A DNA stretch of 64,000 bases from NCBI RefSeq assembly GCF_900155565.1, contig NZ_FUHM01000001.1, positions 1 through 64,000 on the forward strand. The letters are read 5' to 3'. This document shows positions 1 through 7,776 of the stretch, one piece after another (within the stretch, counting starts at the first letter, position 1; every line of letters begins with the position of its first letter). The stretch is from Anaerosalibacter sp. Marseille-P3206. Lineage in GTDB: Bacteria; Bacillota; Clostridia; Tissierellales; Sporanaerobacteraceae. The position numbers and the translations under genes are program-made. The notes under the pieces are model-generated. The model saw nothing but the letters and a program-made list of their open reading frames with translations, was not told the origin of the DNA and made no database searches.

Positions 1-30
1 TTGTGGGTTCGAATCCCACCCTGGGAGCCA
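1..30 (+). tRNA. tRNA 3' end, partial, probably tRNA-Asn
   Basis: Only the T-arm (GTGGG stem, TTCGAAT loop, CCCAC) and the 3' acceptor strand with discriminator G and encoded CCA are inside the window. The acceptor strand implies a 5' end of TCCCAGG, and the G discriminator with a GGAGCCA end resembles Firmicute tRNA-Asn. The anticodon is outside the window, so the identity is inference. Confidence 0.7.
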
Positions 31-37
31 TAATACT

Positions 38-127
38 GCCGGGGTGGCGGAACAGGCAGACGCACAGGACTTAAAATCCTGCGATCCTTAAAAGATCGTA
101 CCGGTTCGATTCCGGTTCCCGGCACCA
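38..127 (+). tRNA. tRNA-Leu (anticodon TAA)
   Basis: Class II tRNA with a long variable arm. The anticodon loop CTTAAAA gives TAA, reading UUA. Acceptor GCCGGGG pairs with the 3' strand, and CCA is encoded. Confidence 0.97.
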
Positions 128-156
128 TTATTACCTAATTTAATATTAAATACTAT

Positions 157-233
<77 letters not shown>

Positions 234-295
234 TAATTTAGTTTTATGATATGAGTGTCCGATAGGACCAACCATAATTTTATTAAACAATACAT

Positions 296-370
296 GGCCC
301 TATGGTCAAGCGGTTAAGACATCGCCCTTTCACGGCGGTATCCCGGGTTCGAATCCCGGTAGGGTCACCA
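296..370 (+). tRNA. tRNA-Glu (anticodon TTC)
   Basis: Complete cloverleaf with anticodon loop CTTTCAC, acceptor GGCCCTA pairing with TAGGGTC, and encoded CCA. Confidence 0.97.
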
Positions 371-393
371 TTTCAACTACCAAGTGTAGTTAG

Positions 394-469
394 GGGCGCA
401 TAGCTCAGCTGGGAGAGCACCTGCCTTACAAGCAGGGGGTCATAGGTTCGAGCCCTATTGCGCCCACCA
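394..469 (+). tRNA. tRNA-Val (anticodon TAC), copy 1
   Basis: Cloverleaf with acceptor GGGCGCA and anticodon TAC. It is identical to the copy at 1564-1639, and the following 24 bases are also shared with one mismatch, so gene and spacer were duplicated together. Confidence 0.97.
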
Positions 470-493
470 AATTCAACACTACGTGTTGAAAAT
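394..493 (+). repeat. tRNA-Val plus spacer duplication, unit 1
   Basis: These 100 bases match 1564-1663 with one difference (C at 474, T at 1644). The unit is tRNA-Val followed by a spacer hairpin (TTCAACAC, TAC, GTGTTGAA in this copy). Confidence 0.95.
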
Positions 494-510
494 TGCCGTA
501 AGGCTTATGT

Positions 511-587
511 GGCCTGGTAGTTCAGCTGGTTAGAATGCTAGCCTGTCACGCTAGAGGTCGAGGGTTCGAGTCCCTTCCAGGTCGCCA
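511..587 (+). tRNA. tRNA-Asp (anticodon GTC)
   Basis: Cloverleaf with acceptor GGCCTGG, anticodon GTC in CTGTCAC, discriminator G and encoded CCA. Confidence 0.97.
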
Positions 588-628
588 AATATGCTACCTA
601 CGGTAGCAAATTGCGCGTAAGCGCTTAT

Positions 629-704
629 GCTGGTGTAGCTCAATTGGCAGAGCAACTGACTTGTAATCAGTAGGTTGGGGGTTCAAGTCCTCTCACCAGC
701 TCCA
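629..704 (+). tRNA. tRNA-Thr (anticodon TGT)
   Basis: Cloverleaf with acceptor GCTGGTG, anticodon TGT in CTTGTAA, and encoded CCA. A second Thr tRNA (CGT) lies at 23975-24050 on the minus strand. Confidence 0.97.
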
Positions 705-731
705 TTAATCCGTTTTAAAGATTAAAAACAA

Positions 732-817
732 GGAGGAGTTCCCGAGTTGGCTAAAGGGGACGGACTGTAAATCCGTTGGCTACGCCTTCACTGGTTCGAA
801 TCCAGTCTCCTCCACCA
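732..817 (+). tRNA. tRNA-Tyr (anticodon GTA)
   Basis: Class II tRNA with a long variable arm, anticodon GTA in CTGTAAA, acceptor GGAGGAG and encoded CCA. Confidence 0.97.
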
Positions 818-827
818 TGTATTATTT

Positions 828-901
828 GCGGGTGTAGCTCAGTGGTAGAGCCCCAGCCTTCCAAGCTGGTTGCGAGGGTCCGATTCCCTTCACCCGCTCC
901 A
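828..901 (+). tRNA. tRNA-Gly (anticodon TCC)
   Basis: Cloverleaf with acceptor GCGGGTG, anticodon TCC in CTTCCAA, and encoded CCA ending one base before the next spacer. Confidence 0.97.
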
Positions 902-902
902 T

Positions 903-979
903 GCACCTATAGCTCAGTTGGATAGAGCAACGGACTTCTAATCCGTGTGCCGGGGGTTCGAATCCTCCTAGGTGCACCA
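903..979 (+). tRNA. tRNA-Arg (anticodon TCT)
   Basis: Cloverleaf with acceptor GCACCTA, anticodon TCT in CTTCTAA, and encoded CCA. Only one base separates it from tRNA-Gly. Confidence 0.97.
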
Positions 980-985
980 CAATAT

Positions 986-1062
986 TGGGATGTAGCCAAG
1001 CCGGTAAGGCACTAGACTTTGACTCTAGCATTCCGCAGGTTCGAGTCCTGCCATCCCAGCCA
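986..1062 (+). tRNA. tRNA-Gln (anticodon TTG)
   Basis: Cloverleaf with acceptor TGGGATG, anticodon TTG in CTTTGAC, G discriminator and encoded CCA. Confidence 0.97.
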
Positions 1063-1067
1063 TATAT

Positions 1068-1143
1068 GACCTATTAGCTCAGGCGGTAGAGCACCTGACT
1101 TTTAATCAGGGTGTCCGGCGTTCGAGTCGCCGATAGGTCACCA
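1068..1143 (+). tRNA. tRNA-Lys (anticodon TTT)
   Basis: Cloverleaf with acceptor GACCTAT, anticodon TTT in CTTTTAA, and encoded CCA. Confidence 0.97.
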
Positions 1144-1148
1144 AAAAT

Positions 1149-1239
1149 GGAGAGGTACCGAAGAGGTCATAACGGGGCGGTCTTGAAAACCGTTTGGGTC
1201 TTGCGGCCCGCGTGGGTTCGAATCCCACCCTCTCCGCCA
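1149..1239 (+). tRNA. tRNA-Ser (anticodon TGA)
   Basis: Class II tRNA with a long variable arm, anticodon TGA in CTTGAAA, G discriminator and encoded CCA. Confidence 0.97.
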
Positions 1240-1260
1240 TTTTTTTAATAACTAGGGCAA

Positions 1261-1351
1261 GGAGAAGTACTCAAGTGGCTGAAGAGGCTCCCCTGCTAAG
1301 GGAGTAGGTCCTTCACGGGGCGCGAGGGTTCAAATCCCTCCTTCTCCGCCA
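1261..1351 (+). tRNA. tRNA-Ser (anticodon GCT)
   Basis: Class II tRNA with a long variable arm, anticodon GCT in CTGCTAA, acceptor GGAGAAG and encoded CCA. Confidence 0.97.
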
Positions 1352-1362
1352 TTAGTAAGTTT

Positions 1363-1439
1363 GGGCCTTTAGCTCAGTTGGTTAGAGCGCCCGGCTCATA
1401 ACCGGTAGGTCCGGGGTTCGAGTCCCTGAAGGCCCACCA
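1363..1439 (+). tRNA. tRNA with CAT anticodon (elongator Met or Ile2), copy 1
   Basis: Cloverleaf with acceptor GGGCCTT and loop CTCATAA. It lacks the initiator C1 x A72 mismatch. Whether it reads AUG or, after lysidine modification by TilS, AUA cannot be decided by eye. The CCTTTAGCTCAG start resembles Bacillus Ile2. The first pair of the anticodon stem (C27-U43) is mismatched. It is identical to 1803-1879. Confidence 0.9.
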
Positions 1440-1466
1440 TACCAAACTTTCTAATCAAAAGGCTAT

Positions 1467-1541
1467 AGGGGTGTAGTTCAGTGGTAGAACGTCGGTCTCC
1501 AAAACCGAATGCCGTGGGTTCAAATCCTGCCACCCCTGCCA
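1467..1541 (+). tRNA. tRNA-Trp (anticodon CCA)
   Basis: Cloverleaf with acceptor AGGGGTG, anticodon CCA in CTCCAAA, G discriminator and encoded CCA. The T-stem contains two GU wobble pairs. Confidence 0.96.
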
Positions 1542-1563
1542 GCCTATTTACAAAAGTCAATAA

Positions 1564-1639
1564 GGGCGCATAGCTCAGCTGGGAGAGCACCTGCCTTACA
1601 AGCAGGGGGTCATAGGTTCGAGCCCTATTGCGCCCACCA
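1564..1639 (+). tRNA. tRNA-Val (anticodon TAC), copy 2
   Basis: Identical in sequence to the tRNA-Val at 394-469. The duplication extends into the downstream spacer. Confidence 0.97.
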
Positions 1640-1663
1640 AATTTAACACTACGTGTTGAAAAT
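1564..1663 (+). repeat. tRNA-Val plus spacer duplication, unit 2
   Basis: Second copy of the 100-base unit at 394-493. The single difference removes one base pair at the foot of the spacer hairpin. Confidence 0.95.
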
Positions 1664-1679
1664 AGTATAAACGTTACAT

Positions 1680-1756
<77 letters not shown>

Positions 1757-1802
1757 AGTACAAATTATAAAACCTAAAAACTTCGTTTAATGAAGTAATT
1801 AG

Positions 1803-1879
1803 GGGCCTTTAGCTCAGTTGGTTAGAGCGCCCGGCTCATAACCGGTAGGTCCGGGGTTCGAGTCCCTGAAGGCCCACCA
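1803..1879 (+). tRNA. tRNA with CAT anticodon (elongator Met or Ile2), copy 2
   Basis: Identical to 1363-1439, including the C27-U43 mismatch in the anticodon stem. Unlike the Val pair, the flanking spacers are not shared. Confidence 0.9.
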
Positions 1880-1886
1880 TTCTTTT

Positions 1887-1962
1887 GCCCAGATAGCTCA
1901 GTAGGTAGAGCAGGGGACTGAAAATCCCCGTGTCGGTGGTTCGATTCCGCCTCTGGGCACCA
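1887..1962 (+). tRNA. tRNA-Phe (anticodon GAA)
   Basis: Cloverleaf with acceptor GCCCAGA, anticodon GAA in CTGAAAA, and encoded CCA. It is the last gene of the array. Confidence 0.97.
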
Positions 1963-1972
1963 TTTATTTTTA

Positions 1973-2001
1973 AAGAGTAGAGAAAATCTCTACTCTTTTT
2001 T
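1973..2001 (+). terminator. intrinsic terminator of the tRNA array
   Basis: An 11-bp perfect stem (AAGAGTAGAGA with TCTCTACTCTT), loop AAA, followed by a T run. The complementary A-rich side may also let it serve the convergent gene at 2021-3019. Confidence 0.93.
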
Positions 2002-2020
2002 GATTATGATATTAAACTTT

Positions 2021-3019
2021 TTAGTTAAAAAATGTTTTTGTAGAAGTATAAACAATTTGATATACAATGTTTTTAATATTATCCATTACAAAGTCTTTTC
2101 CTATTTGGATTAATATTATATTACGAGGTAGTTGAAAGTTAGTAGAATCTTTAACTGATAGACCTATATCAAATTCAAGTAAATCTATATATAGGCATTT
2201 TTCCATGGTAGACAACATACCGTTATTTACTTGAAATTGTACATTTAAAACTCCTTTCTTTGTATTCCACTTAATATTATAATCACTTTCATATATGATT
2301 AGAGGTTCAATTTCAATAGAGTTTGTTATACAATTAATATTCATCATATCATCTATTACTTTGAAATCTTCAATTTTAAGTTTTATTTTATTTGAAGAAT
2401 TGCTTGAAAGTACTATAGTTTTTTTATACTCAATTATATCTAATATTTTAAGTACATAAGGAAGGTAATATAGATCATCATAATTATGTTGCAATATTAA
2501 TTTTTTACTTTTATCATTTTTATTATCTAAGTAGTCATAAAAAAGATCAATACATTCCTTCCCAGACAGGGTATCTTTTCTATTTATTCCTAAATATTTT
2601 TCGATAGATTTAAGCTTAAAGTTCTTTAAATCAAATAAATATTTATTTGATTTAATAATCTTGTATATGTCAAAACTTTTTTCTATAGGTATTTTATAAT
2701 CAATATGATGATTTTTATATTTGCTATCTAAAAAAGGTATGTCAAAAGAATCACCATTAAAAGTTATAAGGCACTCACAATCATTAAAATCCTTAATTAA
2801 ACAATTTAAAAGAATTTTCTCTTCATCAACTTCTTCTAATAGATATTGTTTTAGTATATAGTCTTTACCATTATATATGAGGAGACCTACTAGATATACA
2901 ATATCTTTATTTCTGTTAAAACCTGTGGTTTCAATATCAAAGAAACATATATTATGAGTATCAAAATATGTTTTTATATCCAAGGCATCATATTTAAGTT
3001 TATATGTAAGAGTTTCCAT
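2021..3019 (-). CDS. YprB-like DEDD (RNase H-fold) exonuclease
   Basis: 332 aa. The N-terminal two thirds match the YprB/RNase H-like family (Pfam RNase_H_2). The DEDD acidic residues are visible: FFDIETTG at residues 26-33 (D28, E30), then LITFNGDSFDIPFL with a third acidic residue, then HNYDDLYYLPYV for the last. Such proteins are predicted 3'-5' nucleases, but the substrate is unknown. The C-terminal third (about 100 aa) is unassigned. The start is supported by AAAGGAG upstream of the ATG. It is a single gene, convergent with the tRNA array and divergent from 3141. Confidence 0.85.
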   Translation of the reverse strand: METLTYKLKYDALDIKTYFDTHNICFFDIETTGFNRNKDIVYLVGLLIYNGKDYILKQYLLEEVDEEKILLNCLIKDFNDCECLITFNGDSFDIPFLDSKYKNHHIDYKIPIEKSFDIYKIIKSNKYLFDLKNFKLKSIEKYLGINRKDTLSGKECIDLFYDYLDNKNDKSKKLILQHNYDDLYYLPYVLKILDIIEYKKTIVLSSNSSNKIKLKIEDFKVIDDMMNINCITNSIEIEPLIIYESDYNIKWNTKKGVLNVQFQVNNGMLSTMEKCLYIDLLEFDIGLSVKDSTNFQLPRNIILIQIGKDFVMDNIKNIVYQIVYTSTKTFFN

Positions 3020-3047
3020 TTTAATTCTCCTTTAATAAAAAACATGT

Positions 3048-3053
3048 TATAAT
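3048..3053 (+). promoter_or_regulatory. extended -10 promoter for 3141-4604
   Basis: TATAAT preceded by TGT, giving the extended -10 form TGNTATAAT, in the divergent intergenic region. No convincing -35 is visible. Confidence 0.5.
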
Positions 3054-3140
3054 GTATATTAGTCTTTTATTATTATATATTCGATTTCCTTTTTAATCAA
3101 ATTTATATAATGAAGTTTAGATATTGAAAGGAGTAGTTAC

Positions 3141-4604
3141 ATGGTAGATATAATTGAACTGAAGGAGCTAAAAGAAAAAGATATAAGTACTTTGACTGAT
3201 GAAGAATTAAAAGATATTTTAATGAGATTAAATGATATTCAATTGAGTAAATTAGGTGAAATGTCTATATATTATTCTATTTTTGGTTGTTTAGATATTA
3301 TATATCATATTAATAAAGATAATATATTTGATAAAATACAATCACAAGAAGAAATACAATTGCTAGAAAAACATTTCAAATCAATACTTAAATTTCTTGA
3401 AAATCTAGATGAAAGAATGATAAGTGATGATAGTGAATTAGAAGAACTAAAGGTTTTGCGAAATAATCTAGAAGTTCTATTAACAGATCTAGAACCTTAT
3501 ATAGTTGAAACTTCCTATTTAGATGAAAAGTTTAATTATTATTTAATTAAAAAATTAATCAATGAGCAAAAAGAAGAATTTGATATTGATGAAGAAATGA
3601 TAAATAACTTTGTTTATCAAGTTATGACCTTTTTAATGAAAGATGTTGATGAATATGAAGTATTTGTTGAGAAAATATCTTTGATAATAACAGCTTTACC
3701 CTATAGGATAACAAAGGAAAAGTTTTTTGAAATAGTAACTAATACATTAAGAAGAGACTTTTCTAATTACACAAGTTCTCTTGTAGAATATGAAATAAAA
3801 AACTACAAAAGGATTTTTGATGGTTCTATGGAATCTTCATTTGGAACTTGTTATGATGATTATTTTAGAAAAGTTTTAGAGCTAAAAAAGCATAAGAATT
3901 TAAAATCTTTGACAGTAGAAGAGCTAGGTTCATATTCTCAAAAGACATCGATACTTTTAAGTGAAATGGAAGATTTAGATTCTTTAATAAAGCATATGGG
4001 AATTGTAGTTAACAAGCTGATATCAGTATCTTTGATTAGAACTTTTGATATTGATTTTTGTTTAGATAAAAACATTTTAGAATTATTGAATGATTATCTG
4101 AAGGATACAAAAGAAGATTACAAAAAATTAAAAGATGCATTAAATCATAAGACAAATAAGTTAGAAAATGAAATGATAAAAACCAATGAACTATTTGAAA
4201 AAATCATTATGGAGTCAGTAAATAGAGAGGATTTAATTGATGAAAAATTAAATGAAAAAATGATGATTACAAAAAAAGTTCTTACTTATTATAATGATTT
4301 TTCTTTTATGAGTGATGAAATATTATTTTATGATGAAGAGGAAGACCATGTATTAGATAAGGATTATTTAGAAGAAGTGCTAAATAATTATATTCATTTT
4401 TTAAATAGAAGTATTAGGATTATGTCTAATGACGAAAGAAAGCTTAGAATGCGCAGATTATTATCTAGTTTAAAATTTCCTTTTGAAGACCCGGAAGATT
4501 TTACAGATTATATTGAGTCTTCATTAGATTTTAGAATTACTAGCAAAGAAGAAATTGTAATGGCTATGAAGAACATAAATTATATGATGAATATAGATAA
4601 TTAA
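3141..4604 (+). CDS. unrecognised acidic, alpha-helical protein
   Basis: 487 aa, not recognised. The sequence is rich in Glu, Asp, Lys, Leu and Ile, with long amphipathic helical stretches and no signal peptide or membrane segment, so a soluble cytoplasmic protein is likely. There are few cysteines and no catalytic motif I can identify. GAAAGGAG lies at a normal distance before the ATG. It is transcribed alone, with an extended -10 promoter upstream and a terminator at 4610-4638. The function cannot be assigned. Confidence 0.85.
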   Translation: MVDIIELKELKEKDISTLTDEELKDILMRLNDIQLSKLGEMSIYYSIFGCLDIIYHINKDNIFDKIQSQEEIQLLEKHFKSILKFLENLDERMISDDSELEELKVLRNNLEVLLTDLEPYIVETSYLDEKFNYYLIKKLINEQKEEFDIDEEMINNFVYQVMTFLMKDVDEYEVFVEKISLIITALPYRITKEKFFEIVTNTLRRDFSNYTSSLVEYEIKNYKRIFDGSMESSFGTCYDDYFRKVLELKKHKNLKSLTVEELGSYSQKTSILLSEMEDLDSLIKHMGIVVNKLISVSLIRTFDIDFCLDKNILELLNDYLKDTKEDYKKLKDALNHKTNKLENEMIKTNELFEKIIMESVNREDLIDEKLNEKMMITKKVLTYYNDFSFMSDEILFYDEEEDHVLDKDYLEEVLNNYIHFLNRSIRIMSNDERKLRMRRLLSSLKFPFEDPEDFTDYIESSLDFRITSKEEIVMAMKNINYMMNIDN

Positions 4605-4609
4605 AGTTT

Positions 4610-4638
4610 AAGGTGGTAATCCACCTTATTTTTTTTAT
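4610..4638 (+). terminator. intrinsic terminator
   Basis: AAGGTGG, loop TAAT, CCACCTT, then A and an eight-base T run, immediately after the stop of 3141-4604. Confidence 0.9.
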
Positions 4639-4712
4639 TATTCCATATTATAGTTATATTATCCTTCTAATGTGTCAATACTATATTAGTGTGATGATTG
4701 GAGGGATAAAAA

Positions 4713-5711
4713 ATGTACAAAATTGGAATCCCTAGAGGAATGCTATATTATGATTATTATCCTCTTTGGAATGAATTTTTTAAGGAATTGGGAGCAGAGG
4801 TTGTACTTTCACCAAAGACTAATAAAGATATATTAGATAGTGGAATTCTTTCAAGTGTTGATGAAGCATGTTTACCAGTAAAAATATTACATGGTCATGT
4901 AAACTACTTAAAGGATAAAGTAGATTATATATTTATACCCAAGATAATAAGTATTCGAAAAAAAGAATATTGTTGTCCTAAAATATTAGGATTACCTGAC
5001 ATGGTAAGATTTTCAATAGATAAATTACCACCATTATTAGATACAAACTTAAATTTATTTAAATTTGATCGAAAATATAAGACTGCAATATATGAAACTG
5101 GTAAGTGTTTGGATAAAGATATAAAAACTATAAGAAGAGCTTATAAAAGTGCAACGGACTCTTTTGCAAGATATACTTATTTATTAAATAGAGGTGTTAT
5201 TCCTATAGAAGCAATTAAGCTATATAATAAGGCTTTTAAAGATTTGAATGTCAACTCAAAAAAGTCAAATATGACTATAATGGTTGCTGGGCATCCTTAT
5301 AATTTATATGATGAATATTTAAATATGAATTTAATAGATAAATTGATTGATAATAATATAAAAGTTTTAACTCCAGAAATGGTATCTGAAGAAAATATCA
5401 TAAAATATTCAAACAAACTTCCAAAGAGAATGTTTTGGACTCATGGTAGAAGAATAGTTGGTTCAGCTTTTAACCTTATTGAAGAAGATAAGATAGATGG
5501 GATAATATATTTATCGTCTTTTGGCTGTGGTATGGACTCTATTCTAATAGATTTAATTGAAAGAAAGGCCAATACCTATAAAGTCCCTTTCACTCTTTTA
5601 ACTTTAGATGAGCAGAGTGGTGAGGCAGGTGTTAATACGAGGATTGAAGCTTTTATAGATATGATTAAATGGAGGTATAAAAATGGTGCTTACATTTCCA
5701 CACTTAGGTAA
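4713..5711 (+). CDS. acyl-CoA dehydratase activase-related protein (DUF2229/HgdB-like), first subunit
   Basis: 332 aa. It begins KIGIPRGMLYYDYYPLWNEF, and the FFKELGAEVVLSP / DEACLPVKILHGH pattern is typical of the DUF2229 segment normally fused behind the BcrAD/BadFG ATPase in long CoA-substrate activase proteins. Conserved cysteines lie in DEACLP, EYCCPK and FGCGMD and could bind a cluster. It is the first gene of a three-gene operon in which each gene overlaps the next, with GGAGGG before the ATG. The family resembles the 2-hydroxyacyl-CoA dehydratase beta subunit, but no substrate is known for this branch, and no CoA-transferase or dehydratase alpha gene is beside it. Confidence 0.8.
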   Translation: MYKIGIPRGMLYYDYYPLWNEFFKELGAEVVLSPKTNKDILDSGILSSVDEACLPVKILHGHVNYLKDKVDYIFIPKIISIRKKEYCCPKILGLPDMVRFSIDKLPPLLDTNLNLFKFDRKYKTAIYETGKCLDKDIKTIRRAYKSATDSFARYTYLLNRGVIPIEAIKLYNKAFKDLNVNSKKSNMTIMVAGHPYNLYDEYLNMNLIDKLIDNNIKVLTPEMVSEENIIKYSNKLPKRMFWTHGRRIVGSAFNLIEEDKIDGIIYLSSFGCGMDSILIDLIERKANTYKVPFTLLTLDEQSGEAGVNTRIEAFIDMIKWRYKNGAYISTLR

Positions 5712-6792
5712 TGTTCATATTGCTGGGAAGGCTTTTTTAGAAGAACTTGGACAGGAAGTAGTTCCACCACCTCCATGTACTAGAAAGACATTAGAAATTG
5801 GAACCAAGTACTCACCAGAGACAATGTGCTTACCTTTCAAAATCAACATTGGAAACTATATAGAGAGTATTGAAAAAGGTGCTGATACTATTCTTATTAC
5901 TGGGAGTTGTGGTCCTTGTAGATTTGGGTATTATTCTGTACTAGAAAAAAATATTTTAAAAGACTTAGGATATGATGTGGATTTTATTGTGTTTGATCCC
6001 ATAAGGGAAGGAATAGGTCAACTTAAAGATGGATTTAATAAAGCATTTAATATAAAAAGTTATAAAGATTTAATACGAGCAGGTAAGCTTGGTTGGCAAT
6101 TAATACAGCGAACAGATTATTTAACTCAACTATCAAATGAAAAGAGAGCTTATGCAATAGATAGTTATCAAGTAGATAGGATAATGAATGAATATCATAG
6201 TGAAGTTGAAACTACTTTTGGTGCTGAAAATATGCTTAATTTGATAAATCAAACTGAAGAAAAATTACAGGCAATAAAAATTGATAAAGATAAAAACCCT
6301 ATAAAAATAGGTATAATAGGAGAAATATATACAATAATTGAACCCTTTGTAAATGTTGAAATTGAAAAGAAACTAGGACATATGGGAGTATTAGTAGAAA
6401 AGTCTCTAACTCCTACCAAGTGGGTAAATCATCATGTGACTAAATTCCCCTTTGGGTCTAAAGAAGAAAATGAAAAATATAAACTAGCTAAGCCTTATCT
6501 TTCAACATTAGTGGGAGGACATGGAAGGGAAACAGTAGGGAGTGCTATTTATTATGCCCTTAATGGTTTTGATGGAGTTATTCAATTATTACCTCTTAAT
6601 TGTATGCCAGAAATAGTTGCAAAGAGTATACTTCCTAGGGTACAAAGGGACTACAATATTCCTATTATGACACTGGTTTTAGATGAGATGACAGGAGAAA
6701 GTGGGTATTTAACAAGACTTGAAGCATTTGTAGATTTACTCATAAGGAAAAGGGAGGAAGAAAAGAATGGAAAATTATTATATGGGCGTTGA
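5683..6792 (+). CDS. 2-hydroxyglutaryl-CoA dehydratase D-component-like protein, second subunit
   Basis: 369 aa. It has the repeating pattern of the HgdB/DUF2229 superfamily: FPHLGNVHIAGKAFLEELG, ETMCLPFKIN, then TGSCGPCRFGYYSVLE with a CGPC pair, and GGHGRETVGSA and LLPLNCMPEI in the C-terminal half. The cysteines in ETMCLP, SCGPC and NCMPE are candidate iron-sulfur ligands. The start overlaps the preceding gene by 29 bases and is fixed by TGGAGG ending 8 bases before the ATG. The overlap suggests translational coupling and a complex with both neighbours. The substrate is not known. Confidence 0.8.
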   Translation: MVLTFPHLGNVHIAGKAFLEELGQEVVPPPPCTRKTLEIGTKYSPETMCLPFKINIGNYIESIEKGADTILITGSCGPCRFGYYSVLEKNILKDLGYDVDFIVFDPIREGIGQLKDGFNKAFNIKSYKDLIRAGKLGWQLIQRTDYLTQLSNEKRAYAIDSYQVDRIMNEYHSEVETTFGAENMLNLINQTEEKLQAIKIDKDKNPIKIGIIGEIYTIIEPFVNVEIEKKLGHMGVLVEKSLTPTKWVNHHVTKFPFGSKEENEKYKLAKPYLSTLVGGHGRETVGSAIYYALNGFDGVIQLLPLNCMPEIVAKSILPRVQRDYNIPIMTLVLDEMTGESGYLTRLEAFVDLLIRKREEEKNGKLLYGR

Positions 6793-7744
6793 TGTTGGTT
6801 CAGTAAGTACAAATATTATTCTCATGGATGAAGACAATAATCTAATAAGTAAAAAATATTTAAGAACTCAAGGAAAACCAATTGAAATTATAAAAGATGG
6901 TTTACATGATTTAAAAAAAGAAATGGGAAATATTAATATTAAGGGAGTTGGCACAACAGGTAGTGGAAGGTATTTAGCAAATTTAATGTTAGGGGCAGAT
7001 GTGGTTAAAAATGAAATAACATCTCATGCTGTAGCAGCACTAAACTATATACCTGATGTTAAGACTGTGATTGAAATAGGAGGGCAAGATTCTAAAATAA
7101 TAATAATTAAGGATGGGGTAGTTGTAGATTTTGCTATGAATACTGTTTGTGCTGCAGGTACAGGTTCGTTTTTAGATAGGCAAGCTTATAGATTAGGAAT
7201 AGGTATTGAGGATTTTGGAGGAATAGCTTTAAAGTCTAAAAACCCAGTTAGAATTGCAGGAAGATGTGCAGTATTTGCTGAATCAGACATGATTCATAAG
7301 CAACAACTAGGACACAATCAAGAGGATATAATATGGGGATTATGTGAAGCACTGGTTAGAAATTATTTAAATAATGTGGGTAAGGGGAAAGATATTTCTA
7401 GTCCAGTTATGTTTCAAGGTGGAGTAGCGGCAAATATAGGTATAAAAAGAGCATTTGAAGATGCATTGGGGGTAGAGGTATATATACCTGAAAACTATGA
7501 TGTAATGGGTGCATTAGGAGTAGCTATATTGGCAAAAGAAGAAGTTAAATCTAAAAAGGAATCAAGCTTTAAAGGATTAGATATTGCTGATGTTGAATAT
7601 TGTGTGAAAGGTATAGAATGTAATGGATGCTCTAATATGTGTGAGATACTTGAAATTTGGGCTGATAATCAGGTTCTTGCAAGATATGGAGATAAATGTG
7701 GAAAGTGGTCTAATATGAGTAAAGACAATATTAAACTAGCTTAA
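6767..7744 (+). CDS. acyl-CoA dehydratase activase, BcrAD/BadFG ASKHA ATPase with Cys-rich tail
   Basis: 325 aa. ASKHA ATPase of the HgdC type: GVDVGSVSTN near residue 7, GTTGSGRYL, EIGGQDSK, and CAAGTGSFLDRQ and AGRCAVFAESD. C128 and C167 fall where the two cysteines (127 and 166) of Acidaminococcus HgdC hold the dimer-bridging 4Fe-4S cluster. After the ATPase comes an extra C-terminal segment with CxxxxCxxC, a further Cys and KCGKW. The start overlaps the previous gene by 26 bases, with GGGAGGAAG before the ATG; an in-frame ATG at 6782 is the alternative. It would inject electrons into the two upstream partners on ATP hydrolysis. Confidence 0.88.
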   Translation: MENYYMGVDVGSVSTNIILMDEDNNLISKKYLRTQGKPIEIIKDGLHDLKKEMGNINIKGVGTTGSGRYLANLMLGADVVKNEITSHAVAALNYIPDVKTVIEIGGQDSKIIIIKDGVVVDFAMNTVCAAGTGSFLDRQAYRLGIGIEDFGGIALKSKNPVRIAGRCAVFAESDMIHKQQLGHNQEDIIWGLCEALVRNYLNNVGKGKDISSPVMFQGGVAANIGIKRAFEDALGVEVYIPENYDVMGALGVAILAKEEVKSKKESSFKGLDIADVEYCVKGIECNGCSNMCEILEIWADNQVLARYGDKCGKWSNMSKDNIKLA

Positions 7745-7776
7745 ACCTTAAGTTAATACTTGAGGTTTATTTTTTT
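7743..7776 (+). terminator. intrinsic terminator of the activase operon
   Basis: AAACCTTAAGT, loop TAAT, ACTTGAGGTTT, then A and a T run. The stem begins inside the stop codon of the activase gene. Confidence 0.9.

Noticed and set aside
252-273. GTGTCCGATAGGACCAACCA looks like a tRNA-Lys 3' end lacking its T-arm
   Set aside because: The match is short and needs several changes. It also forms a simple GTCC-GATA-GGAC hairpin, so chance is as likely as a pseudogene.
822-1031. 69-codon open frame on the minus strand inside the tRNA array
   Set aside because: It is the translation of antisense tRNA genes (motifs such as GGFEPPAHGLEVRCS are classic false proteins from tRNA arrays).
1396-1590. 64-codon open frame on the minus strand inside the tRNA array
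   Set aside because: Antisense of the Met and Trp tRNAs; AGFEPTAFGFGDRRS is another well-known tRNA artefact.
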